Below, piece after piece: positions 26,447 to 35,250 of a stretch of DNA of 64,000 nucleotides (the first letter of the stretch is position 1; each line of letters opens with the position of its first letter). The position numbers and the translations under genes were made by a program. The notes under the pieces are model-generated. The model saw nothing but the letters and a program-made list of their open reading frames with translations. It did not search any database and was not told the DNA's origin. Source of the DNA: Bacteroidota bacterium (GTDB lineage: Bacteria; Bacteroidota; Bacteroidia; Chitinophagales; LD1); NCBI GenBank assembly GCA_947475165.1, contig CANJLD010000010.1, forward strand, positions 62,001-126,000, written 5' to 3'.

Positions 26447-26824
26447 GAAATACTGTATCGGGAACTTTCCCGAGGCACTAAATGGAGTGAAATACTGTGT
26501 CGGGAACTTTCCCATGATACCAAATGGAGAGAAATACTGTGTCGGGAACTTTCCCGAAGCACCAAATGGAGAGAAATACTGTGTCGGGAACTTTCCCGAA
26601 GCACCAAATGGAGAGAAATACTGTGTCGGGAACTTTCCCGAAGCACTAAATGGAGAGAAATACTGTGACGCACGTTCGTGTGTTGCACTAAACCGAGAGA
26701 AATGATGCGACACACGAGCGCGGAGTGGAATAAACCGAGAGAAATAATGCGACACACGAGCACAGAGTGGAATAAACTAAGGGAAATAGTGCAGTCAACG
26801 AGCGCGGAAAGGAGTATTTCCGCC
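26447..26824. repeat. Tandem array of nine 42-bp units
   Basis: Units start at 26447, 26489, 26531, 26573, 26615, 26657, 26699, 26741 and 26783, spaced by exactly 42 bp. Units 1-5 are near-identical and carry the dyad CGGGAA-ct-TTCCCG (unit 2 altered at the right arm). Units 6-9 keep only gaaat at the start and some of the 3' part, and have other sequence where the dyad was. Because 42 is divisible by three and the unit lacks stops in three frames, long repetitive frames appear on both strands; none has a convincing start or family, so I do not call a gene. Confidence 0.92.
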
Positions 26825-27043
26825 TTTGGTTGGTGTTATAGGCTCTCGTCACCAACAAACAATGCTCCGCTCGTCCTCATCTGTAGCCAACCCGAGCCTG
26901 GCTGACGAGGATGCCATTACCACAGCGTTTGTAACGCTTGTGTCACGGCACAACCTCCGCCTCGGCATTCTATGATAGTTAAGTCATACCGGGCAAAATA
27001 GAAAGGGTTTCACTTCTTCCTTTATCATTCTCATATTCGCACA
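26825..27043. other. Gene-free spacer after the 42-bp array
   Basis: No gene is visible. The stretch holds short inverted repeats, for example ggttggtg / caccaac near 26830-26855 and cgtcctcat / gacgaggatg near 26874-26913. The base composition is richer in CG dinucleotides than the neighbouring genes. Together with 26264-26446 and the array, this makes a 780-bp interval without a credible coding region. Confidence 0.5.
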
Positions 27044-27976
27044 GTGACCTTAGTTGACAACCGCAACACATCCAACCCTTACCTTAATCTTGCCATCGAA
27101 GAATTCCTCATTCGCCATGCCAATTGCAGTGAACTGGATTATCTCCTGCTTTACATCAACCAGCCCTGTATAGTTCTCGGAAAGAACCAAAGTATTTATA
27201 AGGAAGTAAACTTTGAATTTCTAAGAAACAAAAAACTGCAACTTTGCCGCAGAATATCCGGTGGCGGAACGGTTTACCAGGATAAGGGAAACCTGTCCTT
27301 CAGCTTTATCTCTAAGTTTTCGGAACAGAAAATAAATAACTACAAGCTATTCAATCAACCGGTGGTAGATGCATTAATGAAGATTGGTGTAAATGCCGAA
27401 ATGGATGAACGCAACAACATTTTGTGTAACGCCCGCTTGAATGACGAAGTCGGACAGGGCAAAAAGATTTCAGGCAACGCACAATTCACCAACCGCACTA
27501 ACATCATCAGCCACGGCACACTTTTGTTCGATGCCGATTTGGATGTATTACGAAGCTGCTTAAAGGAGAATAACTTCAAAGTAGAATCAAAAGCAGTGAG
27601 TTCCGTCCGCAGTTCGGTAATGAACATAAAAGAGGTAACCGGTCAGGTTTCATCAACAGAAGCATTGAAAGATTATTTGCACAAAGAATTGAAAGCGGAA
27701 AAACTTCTACAGTTTACAGAAGAAGAATGGAACACCATTCAGAAAAGCGCAGCAGATAAATTCAAATCGTTTGAATGGGTTTATGGAAGAAGCCCGGTGA
27801 CAAAGATTGTGAAAGGAGAAATAGAGATTGAAGTGGAAGAAGGAATAATTACAGAAATCAGAAATCAGAAATCAGAAATCAGAAATTTGATTGGAACGAG
27901 GTACGAATTCAATGCAATAAAAAAAGCGTTGGAGAATGTTCCCAACGCTTCTGAATTATTAGCTGCTTTGTTTTAG
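27044..27976 (+). CDS. lplA: Lipoate-protein ligase
   Basis: A 310-residue enzyme with a GTG start. It activates lipoate with ATP and attaches it to E2 subunits and GcvH. Motifs are GKNQS (46-50), the lipoyl-AMP loop RRISGGGTVYQD (69-80), the binding Lys141 in GKKISGNAQF, and a small C-terminal accessory domain. The linker before the last 30 residues is encoded by five tandem heptamers, giving an EIRNQKSEIRN repeat. The start is preceded by no clear ribosome-binding site, as is usual in this phylum. Confidence 0.9.
   Translation: MTLVDNRNTSNPYLNLAIEEFLIRHANCSELDYLLLYINQPCIVLGKNQSIYKEVNFEFLRNKKLQLCRRISGGGTVYQDKGNLSFSFISKFSEQKINNYKLFNQPVVDALMKIGVNAEMDERNNILCNARLNDEVGQGKKISGNAQFTNRTNIISHGTLLFDADLDVLRSCLKENNFKVESKAVSSVRSSVMNIKEVTGQVSSTEALKDYLHKELKAEKLLQFTEEEWNTIQKSAADKFKSFEWVYGRSPVTKIVKGEIEIEVEEGIITEIRNQKSEIRNLIGTRYEFNAIKKALENVPNASELLAALF
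27853..27887. repeat. Heptamer tandem repeat inside lplA
   Basis: Five 7-bp units: agaaatc four times, then agaaatt. It lies in the C-terminal linker of the lipoate ligase and keeps the frame open. Confidence 0.9.
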
Positions 27977-27982
27977 TCAGCT

Positions 27983-28666
27983 TTATTTTGTTGGTGCTAA
28001 AGCCTCAAGCAAACTTCCCGGCTCAGGTTTGCCTGCATACTTCGGGTTCTTATTCCACTCATACACACGCACACCGTCAACATACTTAGCTACAAAGGCG
28101 TCTTTAATTCCCATTTTGCGCACATCATCTACAAAGTTCTTTGCCACTTGCTCTTCAGGGAAATAAGAAATGATATACCGGTTCATGCCATCCACTTCTT
28201 CGTAACCAATGTAACGCGGCTGGTCAAAATATTTGTTGATGTTAAACTCTTTATATAAACCAATCTGCACTTTATAAACTGTTCCCTGTTGCGGTGCATT
28301 GCTCATAGCCGTTTGCACCTTAGTTATAACTGTCGAATCTGCTCCTTCTACATGTTCCCCTTTTAAGAGAGAAGCTTCATCTTTCGCATTTTTTAAATCA
28401 GTATCAAGCGATGCAATTTTATTTTCTAACTCCGCCTGTTTAGTAGAAGCATACGCTAAATCATCTTTCAATCTTTTAATTTCTGCATCGTTGCTATCGA
28501 GTGTAGCACGTATGTCTTCCATCTTTGCTTTGTAACCGGCTAGATCCTTTTCGTAGGTTTTTAATTCATCCTTCAATCGTTTCTTTTCTGCCTTGGTAAG
28601 TTCTTGCCCGAAAGTAAACTGCGTGAACAATGATGCAAAAGCAAAGAGTGTGAAGAGTTTTTTCAT
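27983..28666 (-). CDS. Exported coiled-coil protein with SPOR-like domain
   Basis: Started at the ATG at 28664-28666 it has 227 residues and a proper signal peptide (MKKLFTLFAF ... TFGQ); an upstream ATG at 28729 adds an unlikely leader. Residues about 25-110 form a heptad-rich coiled coil. Residues about 128-210 resemble a SPOR domain (VYKVQIGLYKEFN ... YIISYFPEEQVAKNFVDDVR), which binds denuded peptidoglycan at division sites. The likely location is the periplasm. Its 3' end lies 6 bp from the convergent lplA stop. Confidence 0.8.
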   Translation of the reverse strand: MKKLFTLFAFASLFTQFTFGQELTKAEKKRLKDELKTYEKDLAGYKAKMEDIRATLDSNDAEIKRLKDDLAYASTKQAELENKIASLDTDLKNAKDEASLLKGEHVEGADSTVITKVQTAMSNAPQQGTVYKVQIGLYKEFNINKYFDQPRYIGYEEVDGMNRYIISYFPEEQVAKNFVDDVRKMGIKDAFVAKYVDGVRVYEWNKNPKYAGKPEPGSLLEALAPTK

Positions 28667-28762
28667 GTCGTATAATTGTATGAAACAAATGTATTTGAAA
28701 CCAAGCGCAGCCGCTATGACTCTTTCCACAGAATACTATCTTGCTGACTTAAAAAACATTCA

Positions 28763-29629
28763 ATGCACCAAATAGAAAATGATTACCTGAAAGTAAGAGT
28801 CCGTGAATACGGAGCAGAGCTGACTTCTGTTTTTGATAAGAAGAATAACATAGAACATTTATGGCAGGCCGATGAGAAGTTCTGGGGATGGCATGCACCG
28901 GTCTTATTTCCTGTAGTAGGAAGATGCCTGAACGATGAGATACTGATTGACGGAAAGAAATACCCGATGGAGAAGCACGGCTTTGCTCGTAAATCAAATT
29001 TCAAATTGTTAGAGTTAAGTCAGGAAAAAATGATTTTATCGCTTACAGATTCTGATGAAACATTTAAACTCTATCCATACAAGTTTGAGTTTCTGATTGG
29101 CTACCGGCTGAAGGGAAACAAATTGCATGTTTCGTATGAAGTGAGAAATAAAGATGATAAGACTATTTACTTTCAACTGGGTGGACATCCGGCTTTTGCC
29201 GTTCCGTTTAACGCGAATGAGAAATATGAAGATTACTTTATTGAGTTTGCAGCTACCGAAAACTCAGCACGACATTACATTGATGCAAACGGATTTTTTG
29301 ATGGAAGAACAGAAACAGTGCTTGATAATTCGAACCGAATTCAGTTACGCAACGATTTGTTTAAAGATGATGCGCTGATATTTAAAGATTTGAAGTCGCG
29401 CAAAGTTTCTATCAAAAGCAAAGACCATTCACATTCCCTATCTGTCGATTTTAACGGATTTAATTACTTGGGCTTATGGGCAAAAGAAAATGCTCCGTAT
29501 GTGTGCATAGAACCTTGGTTAGGTTGTGCCGGTACTGCGGGAGAACCGGTGGAGTTCAAGGATAAAGAAGGAGTAGTTAAACTGGAAACCGAACAGAAAT
29601 TTAACGCTGATTTTGTGGTGAGCATTTAA
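28763..29629 (+). CDS. Aldose 1-epimerase-family protein (LacX/YeaD-like)
   Basis: A 288-residue galactose-mutarotase-like beta-sandwich. It starts with IENDYLKVRVREYGAELTSVF and has LWQADEKFWGWHAPVLFPVVGR, HGFARKSNF, a GGHPAFAVPF motif with the conserved His, and the C-terminal CIEPWLGCAGT. These residues match the LacX/YeaD branch, whose members act on sugars or hexose-6-phosphate anomers. The precise substrate is unknown. It ends at a strong terminator. Confidence 0.87.
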   Translation: MHQIENDYLKVRVREYGAELTSVFDKKNNIEHLWQADEKFWGWHAPVLFPVVGRCLNDEILIDGKKYPMEKHGFARKSNFKLLELSQEKMILSLTDSDETFKLYPYKFEFLIGYRLKGNKLHVSYEVRNKDDKTIYFQLGGHPAFAVPFNANEKYEDYFIEFAATENSARHYIDANGFFDGRTETVLDNSNRIQLRNDLFKDDALIFKDLKSRKVSIKSKDHSHSLSVDFNGFNYLGLWAKENAPYVCIEPWLGCAGTAGEPVEFKDKEGVVKLETEQKFNADFVVSI

Positions 29630-29630
29630 A

Positions 29631-29669
29631 ACAGAAGTGCCGGGTACTAGAGACCCGGCACTTCTGTTT
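29631..29669. terminator. Bidirectional hairpin terminator
   Basis: Perfect 15-bp arms (acagaagtgccgggt / acccggcacttctgt) with a 9-nt loop followed by tttg. It separates the epimerase gene from the convergent T9SS repeat protein. Confidence 0.88.
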
Positions 29670-29685
29670 TGTAACCTGTGTATGA

Positions 29686-32600
29686 CTACCTTACCAAAGT
29701 AACATTACCGGTCTGTGTATGTTTCTTTCCTTCAGTGAACGTATACTCAAGATACCAAACATACGAACTTAGCGGCTGCGTTCTGCCCTGATAAACCCCG
29801 TCCCAGCTTTCAGTAACATCGGCTGATTCAAACACCAGTTCCCCCCAACGATTATAGATTTTGATGTTATACCTTTTTAAAGCAGATGAAGTTTTAACCC
29901 TGAACAAATCGTTGGCACCATCACCATTAGGTGAAAATGCGGTAGGTATATACAAAACGTTGGTTTCCTCGGTGCAGGAATTGAACGACACATTTACCGA
30001 ACCCGAAACAGTGCAGCTGTTTGCCTCAACAACGGTAACAGAATACGCTCCTGATGTTTGCGGTGTGATTGTCTGCGTGTTTTCCCCACTACTCCAAGCA
30101 TAACTTGTGTATCCGGATCCGGCATCAATCACTACTAACGAATCCTGGCAAGTAGAAACTGCACTGCCAAGGTTTACAGGAGTAGTTGCAATTTGCGAAA
30201 CAAGAGCTGAAGATGTTCCCGAGCAGGTAGCATCTGTTGCCGTAACTGAATAAGTACCTTGGGTTACAGTAATACTTGCGGTAGTGCTGCCATTACTCCA
30301 GGTATAACCTGTTCCACCGGTTGCTGTAAGTGTTGTGTTGGCTCCCGGACAGTAAGTCAATACCCCTGTAATAGTTACCGTTAAGCTTGATGACTCAGTT
30401 ACCGTAGCCGTAGCCGTAGCCGTACAGCCACTGGCGTTGGTTACTACTACTCCATACGTACCTTGAGTAACAGTAACAGTTGCACTATTTCCAATGTTGT
30501 TTGCGCCTGCATCAGTCCAAGCATAGCCTGTTCCTCCACTGGCAGTAAGGGTAGTATTTCCACCGGTGCAGTAAGTTAATGAACCGCTGATAGTAGCAAC
30601 CGGTACAGCTAATTGTGCGGCATTGCTGAAAGAGATACTAAGTGCAGAATTACAAGTCCCATCACTTGCTTCTATCGTATAGCTTGTTCCTATTACCATA
30701 CCGCTTATTGCACCACCTGCACCTGCCGAAGGGCCGGTAGGGGCAAATATGTAGGTAAGTGCAGCATTGTAATTACTGATAGTACTGCTGCCGTCTGCCG
30801 AGCAAGTTGCAGGAGTAGTTGAAACAGCAGGAACAGCCGGTGGCGCACCTGCCGCATTATTGCTGAAAGCGATACTTGGTGCAGAAGTACAAGTTCCATT
30901 ACTTGCATCTACTGTATAACTTGTTCCCGTTACCATACCGCTTATTGCACCGCCCGCACCGGCTGTAGGACCTGCAGGAGTAAAGGTATACGTGAATGCT
31001 GCATTGTAATTGCTGATAGTACTGCTTCCGTCTGCCACACAAGTTGGCGGAGTAGTTGTAATGCCGGGAACAGCCGGAACAGATAATTGTGCTGTATTAC
31101 TGAAAGAAACACTTGGGGCTGACGTGCATGTTCCATCACTTGCTTCTACCGTATAACTTGTGGCTGTTACCATACCACTTATTAACCCTGCCGCACCTGC
31201 TGAAGGACCGGCAGGTGTGAATATGTATGTAATAGCTGCATTGTAATTACTAATCGTGCTGCTCCCATCTGCTGAACAGGTTGGTGGTGTAGTTGAAATT
31301 GTGGGAACAGAAGGCGGTGCGGTTGCATTACCATTACTGAAAGAAGTGCTTGGCGCTGAAGAACAAGTTCCATCACTCGCTTCTACCGTATAACTTGTCC
31401 CTGTTACCATACCGCTTATTGCACCGCCCGCACCTGCTGAAGGACCGGCTGGTGTAAATTGATAGGTGATAGCCGCATTGTAATTACTAATAGTACTACT
31501 ACCGGCTGCCGAACAAGTTGGCGGAGTGGTTGAAACCGTAGGCACTGCCGGTGTAAGCAACTGAGAAGCAATACTAAAAGAAGCACTAGGCCCTGATGAA
31601 CAAGTTCCATCGCTGGCATCTACTGTATAACTTAATCCGGCTACCATACCGTTTACTACACCACCTGCACCTGCAGTAGGATTAGAAGGTGTAAACGTAT
31701 ACGTAAACGCAGCATTATAATTAGTGATAGTAGCGATACCAGTTGCTGTACAACTTGGTGGTGTAATTGAAACAGTAGGCACCGCAGGTGGAGCAGTTGC
31801 TGCCGCATTGCTGAAAGAGGCACTTGGTGCAGAAGCACAACTTCCTGTACCATCAACTACCGTATAGCTAGTGCCTGTTACCATACCACTTATTGCACCA
31901 CCGGCACCTACTGTTGGACCAGCCGGTGTAAATGTATACGTTGAAGCAGCATTATAATTGCTGATAGTACTGCTACCGGCTGCCACGCAGGTTGCCGGAG
32001 TGCTTGAAATGGTTGGGGTAATGGGAAGTGCAATGGTGGTGTTATAAGTAATAAGAATACCCCCTGCAGCACCAACCCCACCGTCCTCACCGTTAGTACC
32101 TCCTTCTCCTCCTCCCCCGTAGGAGGAGCCGTTAGACCCTAAAGACGCGGGTCCGCTGCCACCTGTACCACCTCCGGGAGCTGCACCTGCACCACCCGGG
32201 CCAGGGGTGCCGCCACTGCCATTAGTGCCCGGGGTACCCGTAGTATTGGTACTGCCTCCGCTGGCGCTGCCTCCTGCACCACCGCTACCGGCACTGCCAT
32301 TGGTACCTGAACCACCGGTACCTCTTGCGCCTCCGTTGGCGGTAAGGGTTACCGGTGTGCCACCCTGGGCGGTACCATTAAAAGAACTGTTTCCTCCGTT
32401 AGTGCCGTTGCCACCCGATGTCCCATCATCTTCCCCGCTTCCACCACAACCGCCACCACCTATACTGTAAGAAAAGGTTGAGCCCGGTACTACGTTGATA
32501 GTTACAGTAACGTAACCACCCCCACCACCACCGCCACCACCACGGGCATTAAAGAAACCGCCATTACTACCGCCACCCCCACCTCCACCTCCACCGCCAC

Positions 32601-32766
32601 CGCCATATACCTGCACGGTTACCGAGGTAACATCGCAAGGCACTATCCAGGTGCCGGTAACAGACGCCCCGTTACAGCCGGCAGGGCCGGGCAGGGTTAC
32701 ATCCTGCGCCATAGCGGCAACAAACAGGAGCAGAAGTATACATACAGTGGAAATATTTTTTTTCAT
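29686..32766 (-). CDS. Large secreted repeat protein with T9SS type B (CHU_C) sorting domain
   Basis: Start chosen at the ATG at 32764-32766, giving a signal peptide MKKNISTVCILLLLF...AMAQ and 1,026-1,027 residues; an upstream in-frame ATG at 32802 is poor. Order: a short beta segment; a Gly-rich region (about 50-240) with long Gly runs; six tandem 79-residue repeats (about 250-720, each with SNYNAA, FTPAGP, GMVTGTSYTV and DGTC); SprB-like/PKD-like beta domains with CSGT/TYSVT sequence; and the gliding-motility C-terminal domain (YIPTAFSPNGDGANDLF, IYNRWGELVFES, YVWYLEYTF). It is likely a cell-surface adhesin exported by T9SS. Repeat copies are highly alike and could vary in number. Confidence 0.9.
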   Translation of the reverse strand: MKKNISTVCILLLLFVAAMAQDVTLPGPAGCNGASVTGTWIVPCDVTSVTVQVYGGGGGGGGGGGGSNGGFFNARGGGGGGGGGYVTVTINVVPGSTFSYSIGGGGCGGSGEDDGTSGGNGTNGGNSSFNGTAQGGTPVTLTANGGARGTGGSGTNGSAGSGGAGGSASGGSTNTTGTPGTNGSGGTPGPGGAGAAPGGGTGGSGPASLGSNGSSYGGGGEGGTNGEDGGVGAAGGILITYNTTIALPITPTISSTPATCVAAGSSTISNYNAASTYTFTPAGPTVGAGGAISGMVTGTSYTVVDGTGSCASAPSASFSNAAATAPPAVPTVSITPPSCTATGIATITNYNAAFTYTFTPSNPTAGAGGVVNGMVAGLSYTVDASDGTCSSGPSASFSIASQLLTPAVPTVSTTPPTCSAAGSSTISNYNAAITYQFTPAGPSAGAGGAISGMVTGTSYTVEASDGTCSSAPSTSFSNGNATAPPSVPTISTTPPTCSADGSSTISNYNAAITYIFTPAGPSAGAAGLISGMVTATSYTVEASDGTCTSAPSVSFSNTAQLSVPAVPGITTTPPTCVADGSSTISNYNAAFTYTFTPAGPTAGAGGAISGMVTGTSYTVDASNGTCTSAPSIAFSNNAAGAPPAVPAVSTTPATCSADGSSTISNYNAALTYIFAPTGPSAGAGGAISGMVIGTSYTIEASDGTCNSALSISFSNAAQLAVPVATISGSLTYCTGGNTTLTASGGTGYAWTDAGANNIGNSATVTVTQGTYGVVVTNASGCTATATATVTESSSLTVTITGVLTYCPGANTTLTATGGTGYTWSNGSTTASITVTQGTYSVTATDATCSGTSSALVSQIATTPVNLGSAVSTCQDSLVVIDAGSGYTSYAWSSGENTQTITPQTSGAYSVTVVEANSCTVSGSVNVSFNSCTEETNVLYIPTAFSPNGDGANDLFRVKTSSALKRYNIKIYNRWGELVFESADVTESWDGVYQGRTQPLSSYVWYLEYTFTEGKKHTQTGNVTLVR
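30600..32020. repeat. Six in-frame tandem repeats of about 237 bp inside the T9SS repeat protein
   Basis: Each unit encodes about 79 residues and contains one Cys near its start and one near its end. The first unit is the most divergent; the inner four are nearly identical in sequence. Confidence 0.85.
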
Positions 32767-33012
32767 TCGGTTAACAATTTCGGTATAAACAGAATTGTAC
32801 AAAGGGGTTTAAAACCAAAATATAATAAGCTAAGACGCAGATAGCATGTGCGTGGTGGGATATTGTTGAACAAAAAATCAACAATGTTTGCCAACTGTCG
32901 TGCCGGACTGCAAGCGTTTTTGTATTTCAATCCGGTTATTGATTTTAAAATCTTCTATTCAGGAAATTCTTATTCTCCTTTGACCATCAGCAATTTTAAT
33001 TTTCAACAACAG

Positions 33013-33043
33013 TTTGAATTGTGAGAACAGCAAACTACATTCG
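33013..33043 (+). promoter_or_regulatory. Candidate clpS promoter
   Basis: TTTG at 33013-33016, 19 nt, then TACATTCG at 33036-33043, one mismatch from the Bacteroidota TAnnTTTG -7 box. It lies 18 bp upstream of the clpS ATG. Confidence 0.5.
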
Positions 33044-33061
33044 TTACCTTAATTACCTGAC

Positions 33062-33343
33062 ATGAGCACTTCGCATTCAACCTTGCTGCAGCCCGATATT
33101 GATTTGGGCGAAAGCACCACACAGCTTCACCGCCTTATTCTGCATAACGATAACCACAACACTTTTGAATGGGTAATTGAAACCCTGATGGAAGTTTGCA
33201 AACATTCAGCCGAGCAGGCTGAGCAGTGTTCTTATATCATCCATAGCAAAGGAAAATATGCTGTAAAGAACGGCCCCTTCAAGATTCTTAAACCTATGAA
33301 GGAGGCAATTACCGAGCGGGGAATAAACGCTACTATAGAGTAA
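33062..33343 (+). CDS. clpS: ATP-dependent Clp protease adaptor ClpS
   Basis: A 93-residue protein with the ClpS core: LILHNDNHNTFEWV (the N-degron pocket region), then VCKHSAEQAEQCSYIIHSKGK and a C-terminal helix with LKPMKEAITERG. ClpS binds substrates with N-terminal hydrophobic residues and delivers them to ClpAP/ClpCP. No clp gene is adjacent. A promoter candidate lies just upstream, and a heptamer repeat fills the gap to the next gene. Confidence 0.92.
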   Translation: MSTSHSTLLQPDIDLGESTTQLHRLILHNDNHNTFEWVIETLMEVCKHSAEQAEQCSYIIHSKGKYAVKNGPFKILKPMKEAITERGINATIE

Positions 33344-33346
33344 GTG

Positions 33347-33381
33347 CAAAATCCAAAATCAGTAATCTAAAATCCAACATC
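33347..33381. repeat. Heptamer tandem repeat between clpS and the acyl-CoA dehydrogenase gene
   Basis: Five 7-bp units: caaaatc twice, agtaatc, taaaatc, caacatc. They occupy nearly all of the 43-bp intergenic gap, where the ribosome-binding region of the next gene should be. Confidence 0.88.
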
Positions 33382-33386
33382 TCTTC

Positions 33387-35003
33387 ATGGGACAATACTT
33401 TAACGAAGAGCACGAAATGTTTCGCCACACGGTGCGCGATTTTGTGCAAAAAGAAGTAGCTCCCAACATCAATAAATGGGAAGAAGAAGAAAAAATTCCG
33501 CGCGAGATATTTTTGCGCATGGGTGAACTAGGTTTACTGGGCATTAACTTCCCCGAAGAATACGGTGGCACCAATAACGATTTCTGGCACACCGTAGTTT
33601 ACCTCGAAGAACTTGCCAATAACACTTGTGCCGGTTACGCGGGAGCGGTCAGTGTTCACCAATACATGGCAACCAATCATATTCTTTTGGCAGGGAGCCA
33701 TGCGTTGAAAGAAAAATATCTGCGTCCATCTATTGAAGGCAAATGGGTGGGCAGTATTGCCATTAGCGAACCGGGCGCGGGTAGCGATGTGGCTGCTTTG
33801 CGTTGCACAGCAAAACGCGAAGGCGATTACTACATAATAAATGGCAGCAAGACTTTTATCACCAATGGCGTTTACGGAAACTTTGTAACCGTTGCTTGTA
33901 AAACCGACCCCGAAGCAGGCTTAGCCGGTGTAAGTTTAATTGTGGTTGACCAAGGTACACCGGGTTTTACCACCAACAAGTTGAAGAAGATGGGATGGAA
34001 AAGCAGCGACACCGGTGAGCTGTTTTTCGACAATGTAAAAGTTCCCGTTTCTAATTTGGTGGGTAAAGAAGGACAAGGGTTCTTCTATATCATGGAAAGT
34101 TTTCAATTAGAAAGATTGGTTGCCGCTATTATGGGCGTAGCCGGTTGCGAGCGCGGAATAGATTACACGCTTAAGTATATGCACGAGCGTACTGTGTTCG
34201 GCAAGCCTATTGAAAAATACCAGGTGCTGCGACACAAAATGGCAGACATGATTACCGATGTGGAGATAACTAAACGCTTTGTATACTATTGTTGTGATTT
34301 ATTTTCGAAGGGAATTTTTGCGGTGAAAGAATGCAGCATGGCCAAGATGAAAGCCACCGAACTTGGTAAGCGAGTAGCCGATGAATGTTTACAGATGTTT
34401 GGCGGTTATGGTTACATGAGTGAATACCCGATTGAGCGCGGTTACCGCGATGCACGAGTAGGAACCATAGTAGGCGGCACTACAGAAATTATGAAAGAAA
34501 TAATTTCGAAAATTACTATTGACGGAGTGAATTACGAAAGTGCCTATAAAAACATGAAAGCACAATCAACAGAAAAAACGGTGGTGCCTAAGTCGCCAAC
34601 AAAAAAAGATAAACAAGAAACTACTAACAACAAAGATATTTCTTCACCAAACACAAACAACAAAATGGGAGCAACTCCACAAACGGCAAAAGAGATTGTC
34701 TACTCTCTTCCAACGCGATTAAAACTTGACAAAGTAGAAGACAGCACTGCATCGGTTTTTCATTTCAAATTAGATGGCCCCACCGGTGGCGAGTTTACCG
34801 CAGCAATTAAAAACAAAGTAGTAACCGTTACCGATGGATTAGTTGGCGAAGCAAGCTGCGTGATTACAGCAAAAGCTACCGATTACGAAGATTTAGAATT
34901 AGGACGCGGCAACCCGCAAATGATGTTTATGATGGGTAAAATCAAAGTAACTAACCTAGGCGAGGTAATGAAGTTCATTACTTATTTCCAGCGATTGGGA
35001 TAA
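33387..35003 (+). CDS. Acyl-CoA dehydrogenase fused to a C-terminal SCP2 sterol-carrier domain
   Basis: A 538-residue fusion. Residues 1-380 are a full acyl-CoA dehydrogenase: SEPGAGSDVAALRC (FAD/substrate region, 127-140), FGKPIEKYQVLRHKMADM and QMFGGYGYMSEYPIER. The catalytic base is Glu242 (QLERLVAA); the position used by medium-chain enzymes is Gly364 (IVGGTTE), so it belongs to the long-chain/isovaleryl-type group. A Lys/Thr/Asn-rich linker (about 390-430) leads to an SCP2 domain (about 430-538: GGEFTAAIKNKVVTV, ASCVITAKATDYEDL, MMGKIKVTN), which binds lipids or acyl-CoA. Fusion may hold long or branched acyl substrates near the active site. A terminator follows. Confidence 0.93.
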   Translation: MGQYFNEEHEMFRHTVRDFVQKEVAPNINKWEEEEKIPREIFLRMGELGLLGINFPEEYGGTNNDFWHTVVYLEELANNTCAGYAGAVSVHQYMATNHILLAGSHALKEKYLRPSIEGKWVGSIAISEPGAGSDVAALRCTAKREGDYYIINGSKTFITNGVYGNFVTVACKTDPEAGLAGVSLIVVDQGTPGFTTNKLKKMGWKSSDTGELFFDNVKVPVSNLVGKEGQGFFYIMESFQLERLVAAIMGVAGCERGIDYTLKYMHERTVFGKPIEKYQVLRHKMADMITDVEITKRFVYYCCDLFSKGIFAVKECSMAKMKATELGKRVADECLQMFGGYGYMSEYPIERGYRDARVGTIVGGTTEIMKEIISKITIDGVNYESAYKNMKAQSTEKTVVPKSPTKKDKQETTNNKDISSPNTNNKMGATPQTAKEIVYSLPTRLKLDKVEDSTASVFHFKLDGPTGGEFTAAIKNKVVTVTDGLVGEASCVITAKATDYEDLELGRGNPQMMFMMGKIKVTNLGEVMKFITYFQRLG

Positions 35004-35025
35004 ACAACGCTTGTTATGCAAACCC

Positions 35026-35054
35026 AAAAAGGCATCCCGATAGGATGCCTTTTT
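35026..35054 (+). terminator. Rho-independent terminator of the acyl-CoA dehydrogenase gene
   Basis: Arms aaaaaggcatcc and ggatgccttttt with a 5-nt loop, 23 bp after the stop codon. Confidence 0.9.
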
Positions 35055-35183
35055 ACATTTTGACCCTATTCATTTCTTATAATTTTTAATCTGTAACAAA
35101 CCTAAACTCCATATTAAACTTGTAATTAATACTGCAGAAAAAAAATTGTAGTTACGTAGACCACAGTCGCATAAGATTTATCA

Positions 35184-35214
35184 TTTGCAAACTTTTCCAA
35201 TTCGTATATGTTTG
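35184..35214 (+). promoter_or_regulatory. Promoter of mdh (Bacteroidota consensus)
   Basis: TTTG at 35184-35187, 19 nt, then TATGTTTG (TAnnTTTG) at 35207-35214, giving a leader of about 30 nt before the mdh ATG. It is the clearest sigma-ABfr-type promoter in the window. Confidence 0.75.
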
Positions 35215-35250
35215 CACCGCTTTTTGAAAAAAAACTAAAACAATTACAAT

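Noticed and set aside
26322-26763. Repetitive open frames on both strands over the 42-bp array
   Set aside because: The unit length is a multiple of three and the unit has no stop in three frames, so open frames follow automatically. There is no signal peptide, known repeat family or credible start.
26447-26824. CRISPR array
   Set aside because: Units are directly adjacent without unique spacers, the period is 42 bp in total, and there are no cas genes.
30613-32470. Several frames opposite the T9SS repeat protein, including a Pro-rich one
   Set aside because: They mirror the 237-bp repeats and the Gly-rich segment of the real gene and have no independent support.
35003-35250. Small RNA or riboswitch between the acyl-CoA dehydrogenase and mdh genes
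   Set aside because: Only a terminator and a promoter are visible; the remaining bases are A/T-rich without a recognisable structure.
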